The notes: generated by a model from the letters alone, not told the origin. Shown: positions 1 to 6,666, counted from the stretch's first letter. The stretch: 12,410 nucleotides of DNA from Planctomycetaceae bacterium UBA4655 (GCA_002405515.1 DHLZ01000146.1:28161-40570); one strand, 5' to 3'. Numbers and translations: made by a program.

Positions 1-1
1 C

Positions 2-100
2 ACGAGGGCCCCGATCGGGGAAACGGTTCTGCTCGAGATCGTCCGCGGAAAGGATCGCCGCACGATCGAGGTCCGCGTCGGCCGCCGGCCGAAGGAGTGA
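2..100 (+). CDS. C-terminal end of a PDZ-domain protein, probably an HtrA/Deg-type protease (partial)
   Basis: Only the last 32 codons lie in the window; the reading frame is open from base 2 and stops with TGA at 98-100. The visible peptide contains PIGETVLLEIVRGKD followed by RTIEVRVGRRP. This matches the final strand and helix of a PDZ domain as found at the end of HtrA/DegP/DegQ-like serine proteases and other PDZ proteins: a 'P-I-G-x-x-V' turn, a strand with V/L alternation, a charged 'R-G/D-K' turn, and a terminal 'V-x-V-G-x-R-P' strand. The catalytic region is outside the window, so protease identity is inference; it could equally be an S41 peptidase or a PDZ scaffold. The gene converges on the CapA-family gene, with 13 bases between the stops and no obvious hairpin. 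Confidence 0.55.
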   Translation, partial: TRAPIGETVLLEIVRGKDRRTIEVRVGRRPKE

Positions 101-113
101 TCGCCGCCTGGGT

Positions 114-1082
114 TCACTCCTCGCGGAGCTGGGAAGGCAGCCCTTCCTTGTCGAGCACGACCGTGCGGGTCTCGACGTCGATCGGCTTTCCCTTGGTGAT
201 CGAGAGCTTGACCGCCCAGCCGTGCCAGACCGGCGGATCGACCGGATAGTAGTCGAAGACGAAATTGCCGAGGCTGTAGATGATCGGCGCGCCGCGGTGC
301 ACGTCCACGGTTTGAGTGACGTGGGGATGCGCGCCGATGACGGCCGAGGCCCCGGCTTCCACCATCCTGCGGGCGAGCCGCCGCTGCGACTCGCCCGGTT
401 CGGGCGTGTTTTCCGGTCCCCAGTGGACGAAAGGAATGACGGCGTCTGCCGACGCCGCGGCCGCGCGGACGTCGGCCAGCAGGTCCCCCTCGCGGATCGG
501 GTTCACGCCCGCGGCCTGCTCGCTCGGGGCGTAGGCCTCGGCCCTGAATTCGTTCGCGGCGAGGATCGCGACGGCGAGGCCGTCCTTCCTGCACACGAGC
601 GGCTTTCGGCATTCGGCGAGCGTACGGCCGCCTCCGATCTGCGGGATGCCCTCGCGGGCGAGGATTGCAAGCGATTCGACGAGGCCTTCCGGCCCGAAGT
701 CGAGGGCGTGGTTGTTGGCGACGCTCACCCCCGAAAACAGCGGCTTCAGAAAACGTTCCGAGCCGATGGCGGCGCGAAAAGTGTAGGGCTTGAGCTGCTG
801 CTTTCCCTTCTGGCCGAGCACGCACTCGAGGTTTCCGATCGTGAAGTCGGCGTCGAGAAGCAGTTCCCGGCAGGCGGCGAACGGATCGCGACCGCTGGCG
901 ACCGCGTGCCCCGGCCCGTTGTCCAGCATGATGTCGCCGACGAAGAGGATCGAAATGGTTCCCGGCGGCGAGGCCCTGCGCCGCGGTTCCTCGTCCGCGG
1001 CCGTCGCGATCCCGGCGACGACGAGCAGCGAGAGAAACAGGCTGGCTGGCAACTGCCTTGGCATCGGTTTTCCTGTCGCCAT
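114..1082 (-). CDS. CapA-family (poly-gamma-glutamate biosynthesis type) metallophosphoesterase-like protein, exported
   Basis: 322 aa. Residues 8-28 form a hydrophobic signal peptide (core LFLSLLVVAGIATA, likely cleavage after ATA at 28), so the mature protein should be periplasmic or extracellular. The calcineurin-like CapA fold is covered by its usual motifs in order: FVGDIML (47-53), GNLEC (83-87), ANNHALDFG (122-130), FVHWGPE (218-224), GAHPHV (250-255) and YSLGNFVFD (269-277). Likely metal ligands are D50, N84, N123, H220, H252 and H254. CapA proteins take part in poly-gamma-glutamate capsule export or related cell-surface polymer metabolism, but many members have no known substrate, and no capB/capC ligase genes are near. 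GAGGA at 1090-1094, 7 bases before the ATG, supports this start; an in-frame ATG at codon 7 is the alternative. It lies 23 bases downstream of the FtsK-like ATPase on the same strand, so co-transcription with that cluster is likely. Confidence 0.9.
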   Translation of the reverse strand: MATGKPMPRQLPASLFLSLLVVAGIATAADEEPRRRASPPGTISILFVGDIMLDNGPGHAVASGRDPFAACRELLLDADFTIGNLECVLGQKGKQQLKPYTFRAAIGSERFLKPLFSGVSVANNHALDFGPEGLVESLAILAREGIPQIGGGRTLAECRKPLVCRKDGLAVAILAANEFRAEAYAPSEQAAGVNPIREGDLLADVRAAAASADAVIPFVHWGPENTPEPGESQRRLARRMVEAGASAVIGAHPHVTQTVDVHRGAPIIYSLGNFVFDYYPVDPPVWHGWAVKLSITKGKPIDVETRTVVLDKEGLPSQLREE

Positions 1083-1089
1083 CGGATTG

Positions 1090-1094
1090 TCCTC
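1090..1094 (-). promoter_or_regulatory. Shine-Dalgarno for the CapA-family gene
   Basis: GAGGA on the minus strand, 7 bases before the ATG at 1082. It lies in the 23-base gap after the FtsK-like gene and supports the longer of two possible starts (the other ATG is at codon 7). Confidence 0.6.
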
Positions 1095-1105
1095 GGAGTG
1101 CCGGG

Positions 1106-4100
1106 TCAGACGGACGAGGGTGGCGGCCCTGACGGCGGATCCGGATCAGTCGTCTTGGTCGGCGATTCGGCCGGTGGGTCGTCGAGGTACTTCGCGAAGT
1201 TGAAGTCGCCGAAGCCGCCGCCGAAGTCGAATTCGTCGCCCGGTGCCGAGCCGGCGGCCGTCGGCTCGGTCGCTCGTGGCGACACCAGCTCGGCCGAGGG
1301 CTCCGGCCGCGCCGCGGGCGTGCCCTGGGGGCGGCCGCGGAGCTTCGCCGAAACGCCGGTGAGCCAGTCCTCCGTCGGGAAGGAGTAGGGACGGAACTTC
1401 TCGAGCGTGCCGGTCTCCTCGTGGATGAAGAGAGCCCGCTGGGGACCGAGCTTGCTCGCGGCCGGACTGTCCACGAGCTGGCTCGAGTCGTTGCCGCTCA
1501 TCTGAAACATGGCCCGCAGCTCGAATTCCTTGAGCGTTCCCCGCTCGAACGTCCGCTGCAGGTTCGTGAGCGAGTCGCACCAGAGCAGCACGTGGATGCC
1601 GACGGTCGGACCGTCCTTCAGCACGGTCAGAAGGTTCGTCGCGGGGCCGGCCTTCTGCTCCGAACCGAAGGAGAACCCGAAGTCGCCGTCGGCCTTGCGG
1701 AGCTCCCGGAAACGGCCGAGGTCGCGGATCACCACGAAGACGCTCTCCGCGTCGAGCAGCTGCCCGTCGATCCGACGCTTCACCTCGGCGGCGAGCCGGT
1801 CGAAGGCAGAGGCGACGCCGAGCCGTCCTGCGACCTCGATCTCGTGCGGCAGGAAGCTCGCAAGCCGCGAGAGGAGCAGGTCGGGCTTCTCCTCGGCGAT
1901 CGCCGGTTCGAGCAGGACGAACCGGCAGGGGCGGCCAGTCGCGCCGCCCGGGTGCGGGTCGTGCCCGGCGGCGAGGCTCACCATCGACATCGCCAGGAGA
2001 CTCGCGGCGAGATCTTCCCGCTGGCCGACGATGAGCATGTTGGCGCCGCCTTGACGACGGAACGGCGCGGCGGTCGGGTCCTTGATCGCGATCGCGTCGC
2101 CGAGCCAGGCGAGCGGAACGTTCGGGACGCGGCCGTGGACGGTGCCGGTGTCGAGCAGTTCCGACAAGAGCCTGTTGCCCTGCGGGTCGGCCGCCTGGTT
2201 GCCGTCGAACACGAGACGGGGCAGGGCGGGGATGTCGGTCCGTCGGTCGGCGAGCTGCCGCAGCGCCCCCAGATACCGTTCCCGCCGCTCTTCGTTGAGG
2301 AAGACGACCTGGAAGGGGTTGTTGCCGGCCACCATGCCGTTGGCGTCGTTGTAGATCGCCTCGCCGGGCCGCGTCAGGAGTCGGGCGGCGGAGTTCTCCT
2401 CGGAGAGGATCAGGCTCGAATCGGCCTCGTTGCACTGCAGCGCGATCCGCACCGCCATCTGGCCCATCGTCGCCCGCGGGAGGCTGTAGGAGCCGCCGAG
2501 CGTCTGGGAGCCCAGCAGCACGTGGATGCCGAAGGCACGTCCCTGTCGCACGAGCCGGTCGAGGATGAGCGCCGCGTCCTGGGCGAGCTTGTCGTCCTCG
2601 ACGAAGATCTCCTGGAACTCGTCGATCACGAGCAGGATTCGCGGCATCGGGTCGGCATGGCCCGTCTGGCGGAAGCCGGCCACGTCCTGCACCGCGAGGT
2701 CGCGGAACAGGTCGCCGCGACGCTTCAGCTCCCGGTCGAGCTGCTCGAGCACCGAGAGCCCGAACTCCCGCTCGCTCTCGATGGCGATCACGCGGGCATG
2801 CGGCAGCCGGTAGTGGTCGTACAGCTTGAACTCGACGCCCTTCTTGAAGTCGATGAGATAGAACTGGATCTCGTTGGGGCTGTACTGCAGCGCGAGGCTC
2901 GTGATCATCGCGTGCATGAGCGTCGACTTGCCGGAGCCGGTCTTGCCGGCGATGAGCACGTGCTGGCTCGTGCCCTTGCCGAGCTTGAGGTACTGCAGCT
3001 TCTTCGCACCCGCGGGACCGAGCGGCGCGAGCACCTCGCTCGCGGTGCTTCCCTTCCACCAGTCCTGCTCGACCGGGGCCACGCGGTCGAAGGGAACCTC
3101 CACCCGCTTGGCCGCCTTCGCGGCACGGCCCACCCGCTGGATGATCGACGTGAAGACCTCGTCGGACGGCGACTGCTCGACCGAGAGCGGCCACTTGGAG
3201 AACTCCGGATCCTGCCAGGTGAACGTGCCGTCCTTGAGGACGACGGTCGTGGCATGCTTCTCCACGTCTGAGAGGCTGAAGTTGGGAGGCATCGTCTGCT
3301 TCATGTCGACCGAGAGGATCACGTAGACGCCGCAGCGGGCTCCGCTGGCGGCGATGCTCGCAAGCCTGCGGGCGCTCGTCTCGGTGAAGTTGGCCGGGAA
3401 GTTGGCGACGCAGACGAACCGGTAGGGCTCGGGCACCTCGGCATCGGCGTTGTACGCCCCGATCGATTCGTACTCGTTGCGGAGGTACTTCTGGATCACG
3501 ACCTCCATCTGCTCGGTGATGTCAGCCAGCCGCTGCTCGATCTGGGAGGGCTCCGTCCAGATGCGGCTCGTGACCAGCAGCTCGTCATGGTCGGCCAGGT
3601 GCATGAAGCCGGCGAACTGCTTGCCGAGCCCGAGCGGGTCGAGGATCGTGAAGCGACTCTGCCCGGGGGGGATGCCGGTCGCGATCCGGAGCATGAGCGC
3701 CTGCATCATCCCGCTCGCCGCCTCCGCCTGGTCGCCCGTCGTCTTCACGAGCACTGACGAGGCGACCGGAAAGGGGAGGATCGCCGGCTGCGTCCACGAC
3801 TCCGGTCCGAATTCGTTGAGCTCCGCGTGGGGCGAGACCCCGCCGGGAATCCTCCGGATCGACAGGGCGAGCGAGCCGAACCTCAGGCCGGGAGGGGCGA
3901 GCGAAGGGAGCGGATTCGACTCGTCGGCGAGAGCCGGCCACGGCAGGAACGAGGCGTCGTCCACCACCTTCGCGGCCTCGTACACGGCCGTCGTCTCCTC
4001 GCGAACCTGCCTCCATGCCTCCGACATGGCCGACCAGCGGGAAGTCTTGCGGTCCTCGATCGCCCTGGCCGTGTCCCGGTGGGCGGTCTCGATCGCCGCG

Positions 4101-5314
4101 ACCTTCGCCGCGCATTCGTCGCCGAGCGCGGCGATGAGCGGCGGGTATTTCGACTCCAGCCCCTCGCGGACGGTCGCGAGCCGCTTCGCGAGCCCGTCGG
4201 CTGCGGCCGACGCCTTGGCCTCGAGGTCGGCCAGCGCCTTGTCCCGCTTCGCCGCGAGCTCCTCGAGCTGCCGGGTGTGCTTTTCCTTGCGGGCCTCGAG
4301 CCCTGCGTTGAAGTTCTCCTCGATCCTTCTCGACTGCTCCTCTCGGCGTTGCTTGATGAACCGGCCGGCCGCGGCGGCGGTGGCCCCGGCCTCCGCCACG
4401 ATGCCGGCGAGCTGGGCGGCGCATTCCGACGTCTTCACCCGAACCGCCGTCCGCTTCTTCCGCACGAACAGGCTGCCGCCGCCGCCGAAGCCGCCGATGA
4501 TGACGGCCGCGGATCCCGCCGCCGCCGAAGCCTTCAGCGTGAGGTCGCCTGGAAGCATGAAGAAGGCGGCGGCGGCGCCGCCGACACCCAGAAGCATCGA
4601 CAGCAAGCCGACTGCGGCCTTGAGCCCGGACGAGAACGCCGACCTTGCCTCGGGCATCTCGATGGCATTTCGGGCGATCTGGATGCCGAGGTCCTTCAAC
4701 TCGAGAAGCCGCTTGAGCGACTCCGGCCCCTCGACGACCGACGCCTCGGACCGGGCGGCCGCCTCGGGCTGGCTTGCCTCGGCGTTTTCCGCTTCGGCGT
4801 GCGGCTTCACGCCCCGGTCGGCCATGGTCTTGGCCACCTTCGAGGAGACTTCCTCGAGCAGCTTCATCGCCGCCGCAACTTCCTTCTCGCTCTTGGCGGC
4901 GATGAGGAGCGGCTTCTTGCGGTCGTCCTTGTGGACCTCGCGGTACGGGATCTCGTCACCCGCAAAATCCTCCTTCAGCCGCTGCGCCTCGCGGTCGCAC
5001 TTTCGCTTGATGTCGGCGGTGACAGCCTTTCGCTGCTCCTCGAGTTTGCCACGATCGGCCTCCGTCTGCGCCTCGATCCGCTTCGTCAGCGTCGCGTATT
5101 CCCGCTTCGCCGCGTCGATCCGGGCCTGGAACTCCGCCCGTGTCGTCTCCAGGCCGGACTTCGCGTCGGCCTCGGCCCTGGCGATCGCCTCGGAGTATTG
5201 CGAGAGGATTTCCTCCTCGAGGCCGGCACGCACCCCCGCCTCCCGCCGCAGCCGCTCGATCTGCCAACGGAGGAGTTCGCGGTCGTAGGGATTCCGGGGG
5301 GAGTCAGGATCCAT
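1106..5314 (-). CDS. Membrane-anchored FtsK/SpoIIIE-type ATPase with three tandem ATPase-like domains (EccC-like, type VII secretion type)
   Basis: 1402 aa. Residues 10-165 are charged, helical and probably coiled coil. Two hydrophobic segments at about 231-254 and 262-284 form a transmembrane hairpin followed by RKKR. A second long coiled coil runs from about 295 to 450. Three FtsK-like domains follow. D1 (about 515-700) has a ruined P-loop (KTTGDQAEAAS) but keeps the FTILDP strand. D2 (about 760-1010) has Walker A GKTGSGKST (790-798), FYLIDFKKGVEF (818-829), Walker B LLVIDEF (894-900) and GSQTLGG (935-941). D3 (about 1060-1320) has GQREDLAA instead of a P-loop and VFVVIRDLG instead of Walker B. 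The tail (1358-1402) is acidic-aromatic and then Pro-rich. Three ATPase domains behind a membrane hairpin is the EccC/EssC plan, here with an unusual coiled-coil envelope and no FHA domain. There is no FtsK gamma winged helix, which argues against a chromosome translocase. The start overlaps the upstream 77-aa gene by 11 bases. Inferred role: motor that recognises and exports the adjacent WXG100-like proteins. Confidence 0.85.
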   Translation of the reverse strand: MDPDSPRNPYDRELLRWQIERLRREAGVRAGLEEEILSQYSEAIARAEADAKSGLETTRAEFQARIDAAKREYATLTKRIEAQTEADRGKLEEQRKAVTADIKRKCDREAQRLKEDFAGDEIPYREVHKDDRKKPLLIAAKSEKEVAAAMKLLEEVSSKVAKTMADRGVKPHAEAENAEASQPEAAARSEASVVEGPESLKRLLELKDLGIQIARNAIEMPEARSAFSSGLKAAVGLLSMLLGVGGAAAAFFMLPGDLTLKASAAAGSAAVIIGGFGGGGSLFVRKKRTAVRVKTSECAAQLAGIVAEAGATAAAAGRFIKQRREEQSRRIEENFNAGLEARKEKHTRQLEELAAKRDKALADLEAKASAAADGLAKRLATVREGLESKYPPLIAALGDECAAKVAAIETAHRDTARAIEDRKTSRWSAMSEAWRQVREETTAVYEAAKVVDDASFLPWPALADESNPLPSLAPPGLRFGSLALSIRRIPGGVSPHAELNEFGPESWTQPAILPFPVASSVLVKTTGDQAEAASGMMQALMLRIATGIPPGQSRFTILDPLGLGKQFAGFMHLADHDELLVTSRIWTEPSQIEQRLADITEQMEVVIQKYLRNEYESIGAYNADAEVPEPYRFVCVANFPANFTETSARRLASIAASGARCGVYVILSVDMKQTMPPNFSLSDVEKHATTVVLKDGTFTWQDPEFSKWPLSVEQSPSDEVFTSIIQRVGRAAKAAKRVEVPFDRVAPVEQDWWKGSTASEVLAPLGPAGAKKLQYLKLGKGTSQHVLIAGKTGSGKSTLMHAMITSLALQYSPNEIQFYLIDFKKGVEFKLYDHYRLPHARVIAIESEREFGLSVLEQLDRELKRRGDLFRDLAVQDVAGFRQTGHADPMPRILLVIDEFQEIFVEDDKLAQDAALILDRLVRQGRAFGIHVLLGSQTLGGSYSLPRATMGQMAVRIALQCNEADSSLILSEENSAARLLTRPGEAIYNDANGMVAGNNPFQVVFLNEERRERYLGALRQLADRRTDIPALPRLVFDGNQAADPQGNRLLSELLDTGTVHGRVPNVPLAWLGDAIAIKDPTAAPFRRQGGANMLIVGQREDLAASLLAMSMVSLAAGHDPHPGGATGRPCRFVLLEPAIAEEKPDLLLSRLASFLPHEIEVAGRLGVASAFDRLAAEVKRRIDGQLLDAESVFVVIRDLGRFRELRKADGDFGFSFGSEQKAGPATNLLTVLKDGPTVGIHVLLWCDSLTNLQRTFERGTLKEFELRAMFQMSGNDSSQLVDSPAASKLGPQRALFIHEETGTLEKFRPYSFPTEDWLTGVSAKLRGRPQGTPAARPEPSAELVSPRATEPTAAGSAPGDEFDFGGGFGDFNFAKYLDDPPAESPTKTTDPDPPSGPPPSSV

Positions 5315-5537
5315 GGTCGCTCACGTCGCGGGCGGCCCGGGCGAGTACCTCGGCCAGCCTCCCAAGCGATTCGAGCATCTCCTTCACGTCCGGCGAGAGT
5401 GGTTCGATGTGATCCTTGTGGAACTGCCGGCTCGTGCCGTCGTTCCAGGTCTCCTTGGCCGACTCCCACTTCAAGTCCAGCTGCTTCAGCGCGAGCGCCA
5501 GCTTCGACGCGCCGCTCGAGAGATCTCCGACTCTCAT
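5304..5537 (-). CDS. Small WXG100-like helical-hairpin protein (77 aa, W-x-D variant)
   Basis: 77 aa, predicted as two helices around a short turn. The turn carries TWNDG (30-34), with W31, D33 and F39 in the register W-x-D-x5-F. This is the spacing of the canonical W-x-G...F of WXG100 proteins, with D replacing G. The upstream gene's product shows the same pattern. At 77 residues it is a little shorter than the usual 90-100. There is no signal peptide, and no tyrosine at all, so no YxxxD/E secretion motif. The start is set by a strong GGAGG at 5545-5549, 7 bases before the ATG. The ATG overlaps the stop of the 224-aa gene (ATGA), and its own stop lies inside the ATPase gene. Translational coupling on both sides suggests a product made in step with the ATPase. 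Family assignment rests on motif, size and context, so it is probable rather than proven. Confidence 0.72.
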   Translation of the reverse strand: MRVGDLSSGASKLALALKQLDLKWESAKETWNDGTSRQFHKDHIEPLSPDVKEMLESLGRLAEVLARAARDVSDHGS

Positions 5538-6208
5538 GTGCCGCCCTCCGTCGCCCGCCCGTCCGGATTCGCCGCCCGCCCGTCCGGATTCGCCGGAGTC
5601 GTCGTCGTTGTCGCCGGGGTCGTGCCGGCGGCCGCGCCGGTCGCCGCACCGGATTCCGACGGCTCCTGGCGGACGACGCTCGTCGCGGCGGCGTCTCCAC
5701 CGGTCTCGCTGCGGCCGGCCGGTCCGCTCACGCTCTTGTAGGCGTCGAGCGACTTGAGCATCCGCTCCATGCGTGCGACCGCCTTCGGGATCTGGACGTC
5801 GATGATGTCCCTGAAGTGCACCATCCGCACGCCGGTCTCTCGGAACTGCTGCTGCACGACGGGCGTCCAGCGGCGGACGGCCTCCTGCTTCTGCTCGGCG
5901 AACGCGAGCCTGGCCTTCGCCTTTTCGAGTGCCTTCTTTTCCTCGATGCACGACGGCTGGTTGTCGCCGACCTTCTTGAACGTGCGGCAGTGCTCGAGAT
6001 CCTTCATCGCCTGGTTGACGAGGTCGGCGGACCGGCGGACCTCCGCCTTCCAAAACTCGGCCCGGTCCACCGTGATCCATTCGACCGCCCGGCGACCCTC
6101 GATCTCGACCTCCGCGAGCGCCTGCCCGGACTCGTGGGCGTAGTTGGCGAGCGCCGCCTTCACGAACGCCAGCGTGTCGATCGATTTGACGTCAGCCTGT
6201 CCAGACAT
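5534..6208 (-). CDS. Unrecognised helical protein with Thr/Pro/Gly-rich C-terminal tail, in WXG100/FtsK cluster
   Basis: 224 aa. I do not recognise a named family. Residues 1-158 are predicted as long amphipathic helices rich in Glu, Lys, Arg and Ala, with aromatic anchors W44, W53 and W114 and two cysteines (C74, C87) flanking a GDNQPS turn, which could form a disulfide-closed hairpin. Residues 161-224 are low-complexity and probably disordered (Gly, Ala, Thr, Pro), with a run of six Thr and a duplicated NPDGRA heptad unit. There is no signal peptide or transmembrane segment. The ATG at 6208 lies 11 bases after the stop of the 90-aa WXG100-like gene and has only a weak GGGAA before it; a frame open further upstream runs antisense-free through that gene but is not needed. 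Its stop overlaps the start of the 77-aa gene by 4 bases. Size, helicity and position suggest a larger secreted partner, chaperone or structural element of the module; this is inference. Confidence 0.75.
   Translation of the reverse strand: MSGQADVKSIDTLAFVKAALANYAHESGQALAEVEIEGRRAVEWITVDRAEFWKAEVRRSADLVNQAMKDLEHCRTFKKVGDNQPSCIEEKKALEKAKARLAFAEQKQEAVRRWTPVVQQQFRETGVRMVHFRDIIDVQIPKAVARMERMLKSLDAYKSVSGPAGRSETGGDAAATSVVRQEPSESGAATGAAAGTTPATTTTTPANPDGRAANPDGRATEGGT
5545..5549 (-). promoter_or_regulatory. Shine-Dalgarno for the 77-aa WXG100-like gene
   Basis: GGAGG on the minus strand, 7 bases before the ATG at 5537, embedded in the last codons of the 224-aa gene. It decides the start of a gene whose reading frame is open much further upstream. 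Confidence 0.75.
5552..5593 (-). repeat. 21-base tandem duplication in the tail of the 224-aa protein gene
   Basis: Two perfect 21-base copies (5552-5572 and 5573-5593) in direct contact, each encoding one seven-residue unit containing NPDGRA. The duplication is in frame and lies within the disordered C-terminal tail, as expected for slippage in a region under weak length constraint. Confidence 0.9.
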
Positions 6209-6219
6209 GATGTTCCCGA

Positions 6220-6492
6220 CTAGCGTTGCTGCTGGTATTCCTCGACGCGTTCCGCCTTCCGCTGCAGGTAGGGGACGTAGTCCTCGGTCGACTGGACGAA
6301 GCGACCGAACTGTGCGAGTTGCTGCTCGAAGGCCTCCGCGAACTTCTGGTGCTCCTGGTCTCGCCAGGTCGCCCCGAGAGCCGCAAGCTGCCGCTGGACT
6401 GCCTGCATCTGCGTCATCACCTCGCCGCTGAAGTGCTTCAGCCGGGCTGCGAACCGCCGCAGTTCGGCCGGATCGACGATTGCCTGTCCCAT
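6220..6492 (-). CDS. WXG100-like protein (90 aa, W-x-D variant)
   Basis: 90 aa, the usual WXG100 length, and predicted as a two-helix hairpin. The first helix is about 8-40; the turn contains GATWRDQ with W43, D45 and F51 in the W-x-D-x5-F register; the second helix runs from about 46 to the C-terminus. Family members (ESAT-6/EsxA-like) are small four-helix-bundle dimers exported by FtsK/EccC-type ATPases. Here D replaces the motif glycine, as in many diverged members. The C-terminal helix has Y72, Y75 and Y86, but none is followed by D/E at +4, so the canonical YxxxD/E export signal is missing. The start is well supported by GGGGGAG at 6499-6505, 6 bases before the ATG. It is the first gene of the cluster, 11 bases ahead of the 224-aa gene, and its promoter must lie in the 174-base gap shared with hemQ. 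Confidence 0.8.
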   Translation of the reverse strand: MGQAIVDPAELRRFAARLKHFSGEVMTQMQAVQRQLAALGATWRDQEHQKFAEAFEQQLAQFGRFVQSTEDYVPYLQRKAERVEEYQQQR

Positions 6493-6666
6493 GTCGCGCT
6501 CCCCCTGTGATTTGAGATCGGCTCTTTTTGTGATCGGCCGCTGCCGTGATCGCCCCTGCTCGTGGTTTCGGGGGCCGCTCCTGTGCGTCCTTCATCCGCA
6601 TGATATCGTGGCCCGCATCGGTCGTGACAGTCTGTTTCCCGCGAAACCTGCCGGAGTGCCCCAACC
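6493..6666. promoter_or_regulatory. Divergent intergenic region between the WXG100/FtsK cluster and hemQ
   Basis: 174 bases with no gene; it must hold promoters for both directions. For the cluster it contains a good Shine-Dalgarno (6499-6505) and a possible -10 TATCAT on the minus strand at 6600-6605, which would give a leader of about 100 bases; no convincing -35 was found. For hemQ it contains GGAG at 6653-6656, 10 bases before the GTG. A small inverted repeat GTTTC-ccgc-GAAAC lies at 6634-6647, and three spaced GTGATCGGC-like copies lie at 6514-6554. Promoter positions are tentative. Confidence 0.5.
6514..6554. repeat. Three 9-base direct repeats at exact 16-base spacing
   Basis: GAGATCGGC (6514-6522), GTGATCGGC (6530-6538) and GTGATCGCC (6546-6554) recur at exactly 16 bases start to start, just upstream of the first gene of the WXG100/FtsK cluster. 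The copies differ by one or two bases. This could be a multi-site operator or iteron-like array, but the units are short and GATCG-rich words are common at this GC content. Confidence 0.4.

Noticed and set aside
101..113. Bidirectional terminator between the PDZ-like gene and the CapA gene
   Set aside because: The gap is 13 bases, with no inverted repeat or T-run.
1421..3271. 616-codon plus-strand open frame opposite the ATPase domains
   Set aside because: It is antisense to the Walker A and B coding region, which is certain. Its own translation is a low-information Arg/Glu/Val/Leu string without motifs.
1106..5314. Interpretation of the large ATPase as a chromosome-segregating FtsK translocase
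   Set aside because: It has three tandem ATPase-like domains, no C-terminal gamma winged helix, only one membrane hairpin, and WXG100-like genes overlapping it. These features fit the EccC/EssC group better than FtsK.
5552..5593. Possible CRISPR or multi-copy satellite
   Set aside because: There are only two contiguous 21-base copies, without spacers, in frame inside a coding tail.
3827..6223. 798-codon open frame on the plus strand opposite the ATPase and small genes
   Set aside because: It lies antisense to five well-supported genes and has a composition dominated by Arg, Gly, Leu and Pro, as expected from reverse-complement reading of GC-rich codons. No domain motif is visible.
114..6492. 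Interpretation of the cluster as an anti-phage or toxin system
   Set aside because: No nuclease, toxin, deaminase or immunity-like domain is visible. WXG100-like pairs with an EccC-like motor are explained more simply as a secretion-type module.
6634..6647. GTTTC/GAAAC hairpin as a riboswitch or terminator before hemQ
   Set aside because: The stem is only 5 bases with a 4-base loop and has no U-run or surrounding conserved structure, so it is too small to support either call.
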